Shown piece after piece: positions 8,318 to 10,568 of a stretch of DNA of 10,568 nt. The notes beneath the pieces were generated by a model. The model did no database searches and had not been told where the DNA came from. It saw only the letters and a list, made by a program, of their open reading frames with translations. Numbering within the stretch: position 1 is the first letter of the stretch; every line of letters starts with the position of its first letter. Both the position numbers and the translations under genes were made by a program. The DNA is taken from assembly GCA_025266875.1 (NCBI GenBank), contig JALLLT010000181.1:1-10568 (forward strand), given 5' to 3'. The DNA is from Fennellomyces sp. T-0311 (taxonomy: Eukaryota > Mucoromycota > Mucoromycetes > Mucorales > Lichtheimiaceae).

Positions 8318-8328
8318 CAGGCCCCCAA
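8311..8328. repeat. Perfect GC-rich hairpin
   Basis: TTGGGGGC (8311-8318) and GCCCCCAA (8321-8328) are exact reverse complements separated by AG, giving an eight-bp stem with a two-base spacer. It may be the remnant of a repeat unit that uses such palindromes, but no element boundary is visible. Confidence 0.6.
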
Positions 8329-8675
8329 TGAGCCGCTGGAAATGGAGCACGAAGGTGTTGACACGAAGCATAGCAGAGGGGCTCAACCCCGAATGTGCGT
8401 AATGGACTAAGGCTCGTTGTTTTTAATACCTATTTAGAGTAATTATTATGGATTAGAATTTGTTAAAAATGTTTTGGGAAGAAGTTATAAGCCATCAAAG
8501 TTGGTCGGTCGGGGAGACTTCAGACTGATTTAGCAGGGGAAGGTAAGAAATTGAAATGGTGGTACAGGCACAGTATGCATTTAAATCCCCGATGCAGACG
8601 GCACGTGCACATTAAGTAGCCAATCATTTGGAAGTAGGGACAGCCTTCGCTTTTACACCTGGAACACTAACTGCA

Positions 8676-10568
8676 ATGCCACGCCCCAGTAAGTGTCGTT
8701 TAGCAGCAAAAGACAGACAGAATAGAAAAACTGGTCGCTATGTTAAAAAAGAAGAAAGCATATCAGACGATGACACTGTCATGCCGGTTGAGATCGTTCC
8801 AAATGACTGGGAATTGCTGGATTTGACAGACGATCAGGTGCAACAGGCAGCAGTACTTCCTGTTGTCTGGACTGAGAACGTGGGAAGTAACTTGCGCGGT
8901 GTATACACTAGAGACTCGGATGTCACCAGGTGGAGGAGGAAGAAAGAAAGCAAAGCAGCAGCTAGCATGTCAAACAAGTTGACGACCTATGGCTTCACTA
9001 GCAGCCAAAAAGAACCTGACAATGCAAAGGCTTTACGGGCAAAAGAAAAGTCACAGAAACAGGCTGCTAAAGAAGAGGAGCACAGAGCGATACTAGATAT
9101 GTACAACGAACTGATGGTTCTTGTTAAACAAAGCGCAAGTGCACAGAGCTCGTTTAATCAAACCAGCACATACCAAATGTGCAGAGTCAAGGCCGTATAC
9201 AAATATTTTGAGTATCGATTGCAAAGCAAGCGCAAGATTGAAGCCTCAGAATTGGCCGCTGCTAGTATCTGGATCGAACCTTCTGCGGATTACAGACCAG
9301 AAGCTATCAGATGCTGGGCGCAAAACTTTCTTGTTGATGGCTATCTATCAGAACACCAGCAAGGAACGCATAGCAAACGCGAATCAATCTTGAGCGACGA
9401 GGACATAGAAGAAAATATTAAAAGCTGGATCAAGGATCAGAAGCCCGAGAAGCGTACCCTTCCAGAGCTCGTGAAATATGTAAACGAAATGGCTATCTTT
9501 GAAGTACTTGGCATTCCTGGGTCTATCGGACAAACCACTTTATGGCGATTCATGCATGAATGGGGCTTTAAATTTCGAAAGGCCAGCAAGGATATTTACT
9601 ACGATAGGCACGAAAGGGATGACGTGGTCGCATATCGTCAGTCATGGGCTAAACGGATGGTAGAATACCAGAAGCGCATGGAGAAGTACAATGTAGATTG
9701 CGTCGAGAATGTAATTCAGCCATCACTATCACCTGCCGAAAAGAAGCTTGTATTGGTAACGCATGATGAATCTACGTTTTACGTGAATGACGGCAAGCAG
9801 CAGATATGGCTGGCTGAAGGAGAAACCATTTTATGCAAAAAAAGCCCAGGGCAATCGATTATGGTGTCCGAGTTCCAATGTGCTTGTCATGGTACAATGC
9901 ATATAGACACATGGACGTCACGTACATACATTAAGGCTGGCGTGAACAGAGACGGCTATTGGACTAGCAAGGATATGCTGAGGCAGCTTAAGGAGGATGC
10001 TATACCTCTTTTCGATAGACTGCATCCTAACTGCCAAGCCATCTTTATATTTGATCAAAGCAGCAACCACAATGCTCTTCCACATAATGTACTTATTGCC
10101 CGGACTATGTCCAAAGGAGCGAAGCGGTGTGGCATTGTTAATGATGAACACGATCCTGGAGCCCACGATTATCACATGGGAAGATACTACTCCAAGACGC
10201 GTAATGAATACGTTGATCAAGATATGTACGAGCATGTGTAAGAGAATATCGTCAAGCGCAAGTGAGGCGTTACGATTGTGACAGCTGACAAGCAAGCAGT
10301 CTGCCAGTTTAAAGGCATTGAAAAAATCTTACAAGAGCGCAGTTTATGGCTGACTGGAGATCCATACCGAGCGGGTAAACCTTGGAGAGTTGACTGTAAG
10401 GAGGCTGAAGCTTCGGACAGTAGATGCTGCGCCAGGCACTATCTTGCATCACAACCTGACTTTCAACAACAGCGAAGCGCACTTTGTGAAGCTGTAGAAG
10501 ACGCAGGCCATATATTTGAACTATTCCCCAAGTTCCACTGTGAGTGTAATTGGATTGAATGGTACTGG
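8676..10568 (+). pseudogene. DDE transposase, IS630/Tc1/mariner-related fungal family, two in-frame stops, 3' end outside window
   Basis: From ATG 8676 the frame is open for 521 residues to TAA 10239-10241. TGA follows at 10263-10265, then the same frame continues to the window end. Earlier in-frame sequence has no ATG. The N-terminus is basic (RQNRKTGRYVKK), and residues about 85-140 are charged and helix-prone. Residues 283-300 look like a helix-turn-helix (GQTTLWRFMHEWGF), followed by YYDRHERDDVVAYRQ, typical of this fungal family. The catalytic acids are D364 (THDES), D460 (FIFDQSSNH) and, beyond the stops, E at codon 628 (CECNWIEWYW). The downstream part FKGIEKILQERSLW is well preserved, so this is one gene with nonsense codons or an unrecognised intron. 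An 84-bp intron 10201-10284 (GTAATG to GTGACAG) would remove both stops in frame, but its donor is weak. Codon use is less AT-rich than the surrounding spacer. Confidence 0.8.

Larger units (their letters stand above)
7654..8675. other. Spacer between Merlin-type and third transposase genes
   Basis: About 1 kb without a supported gene. It contains a tRNA-like sequence on the - strand (7806-7873), a G-rich island (8282-8328), a third copy of the MULE target ten-mer (8336-8345) and a CCAAT pentamer at 8620-8624, upstream of the third transposase. Confidence 0.6.

Noticed and set aside
8628..8675. Earlier start for the third transposase (TTG at 8628)
   Set aside because: There is no ATG in this stretch. 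The ATG at 8676 begins a basic N-terminus and is the first standard start.
8689..8694. GTAAGT inside the N-terminal coding part of the third transposase as an intron donor
   Set aside because: The frame reads through without a stop and no suitable acceptor is needed, so an intron is not required.
9918..10295. 125-codon frame on the - strand, and the 94-codon + frame at 9997-10281
   Set aside because: Both lie over the motif-bearing transposase frame (FIFDQSSNH) and are shadows of it.

Overview
This is eukaryotic nuclear DNA, most likely from a fungus. The evidence is AT-rich spacer DNA, genes cut by short GT-AG introns of 47 to 61 bases, and three unrelated eukaryotic-type DDE transposases in 10.5 kb. 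The very short introns and this mix of DNA transposons suggest an early-diverging (Mucoromycota-type) fungus, but that is an inference and the sequence does not prove it. I found no ordinary host gene, rRNA gene, functional tRNA gene or CRISPR array. The window reads as a transposon-dense intergenic region with all three transposase genes on the + strand.

Layout: (1) 1-256 is a flank without a recognisable gene. (2) 257-4547 is one complete Mutator-like element (MULE). It has a 10-bp target duplication, an 862-bp terminal inverted repeat (TIR), a three-exon gene for a 714-residue MULE transposase (GCM1/WRKY-like zinc finger, DDE core, SWIM zinc finger), an identical inverted 862-bp TIR, and the second copy of the target duplication. 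The TIRs match without any gap, and the gene is open once two introns are removed, so this copy is young and potentially autonomous. (3) 4548-6229 is AT-rich spacer holding a 50-bp dispersed repeat pair, a pyrimidine-rich repeat, a tRNA-like sequence, a small hairpin and CRE-like palindromes. (4) 6230-7653 is a four-exon Merlin-type (IS1595/ISXO2-like) transposase gene. All its motifs and splice sites are intact, but one in-frame TGA interrupts the catalytic domain. (5) 7654-8675 is spacer with a second, oppositely oriented tRNA-like sequence and a short G-rich island with a perfect hairpin. (6) 8676 to the window end is a third DDE transposase, of a fungal family related to IS630/Tc1/mariner. 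It carries two in-frame stops, is otherwise readable to the third catalytic acid, and runs off the window.

The three elements do not form one system; they are independent insertions of different ages. The MULE looks recent, while the other two look decayed or partly silenced. The most informative observations are the perfect long TIRs with unexplained open frames, the splice-site arrangement in the MULE gene, the SUMO-interacting-type motif in the Merlin tail, and the tRNA-like sequences that face each other across the Merlin gene.
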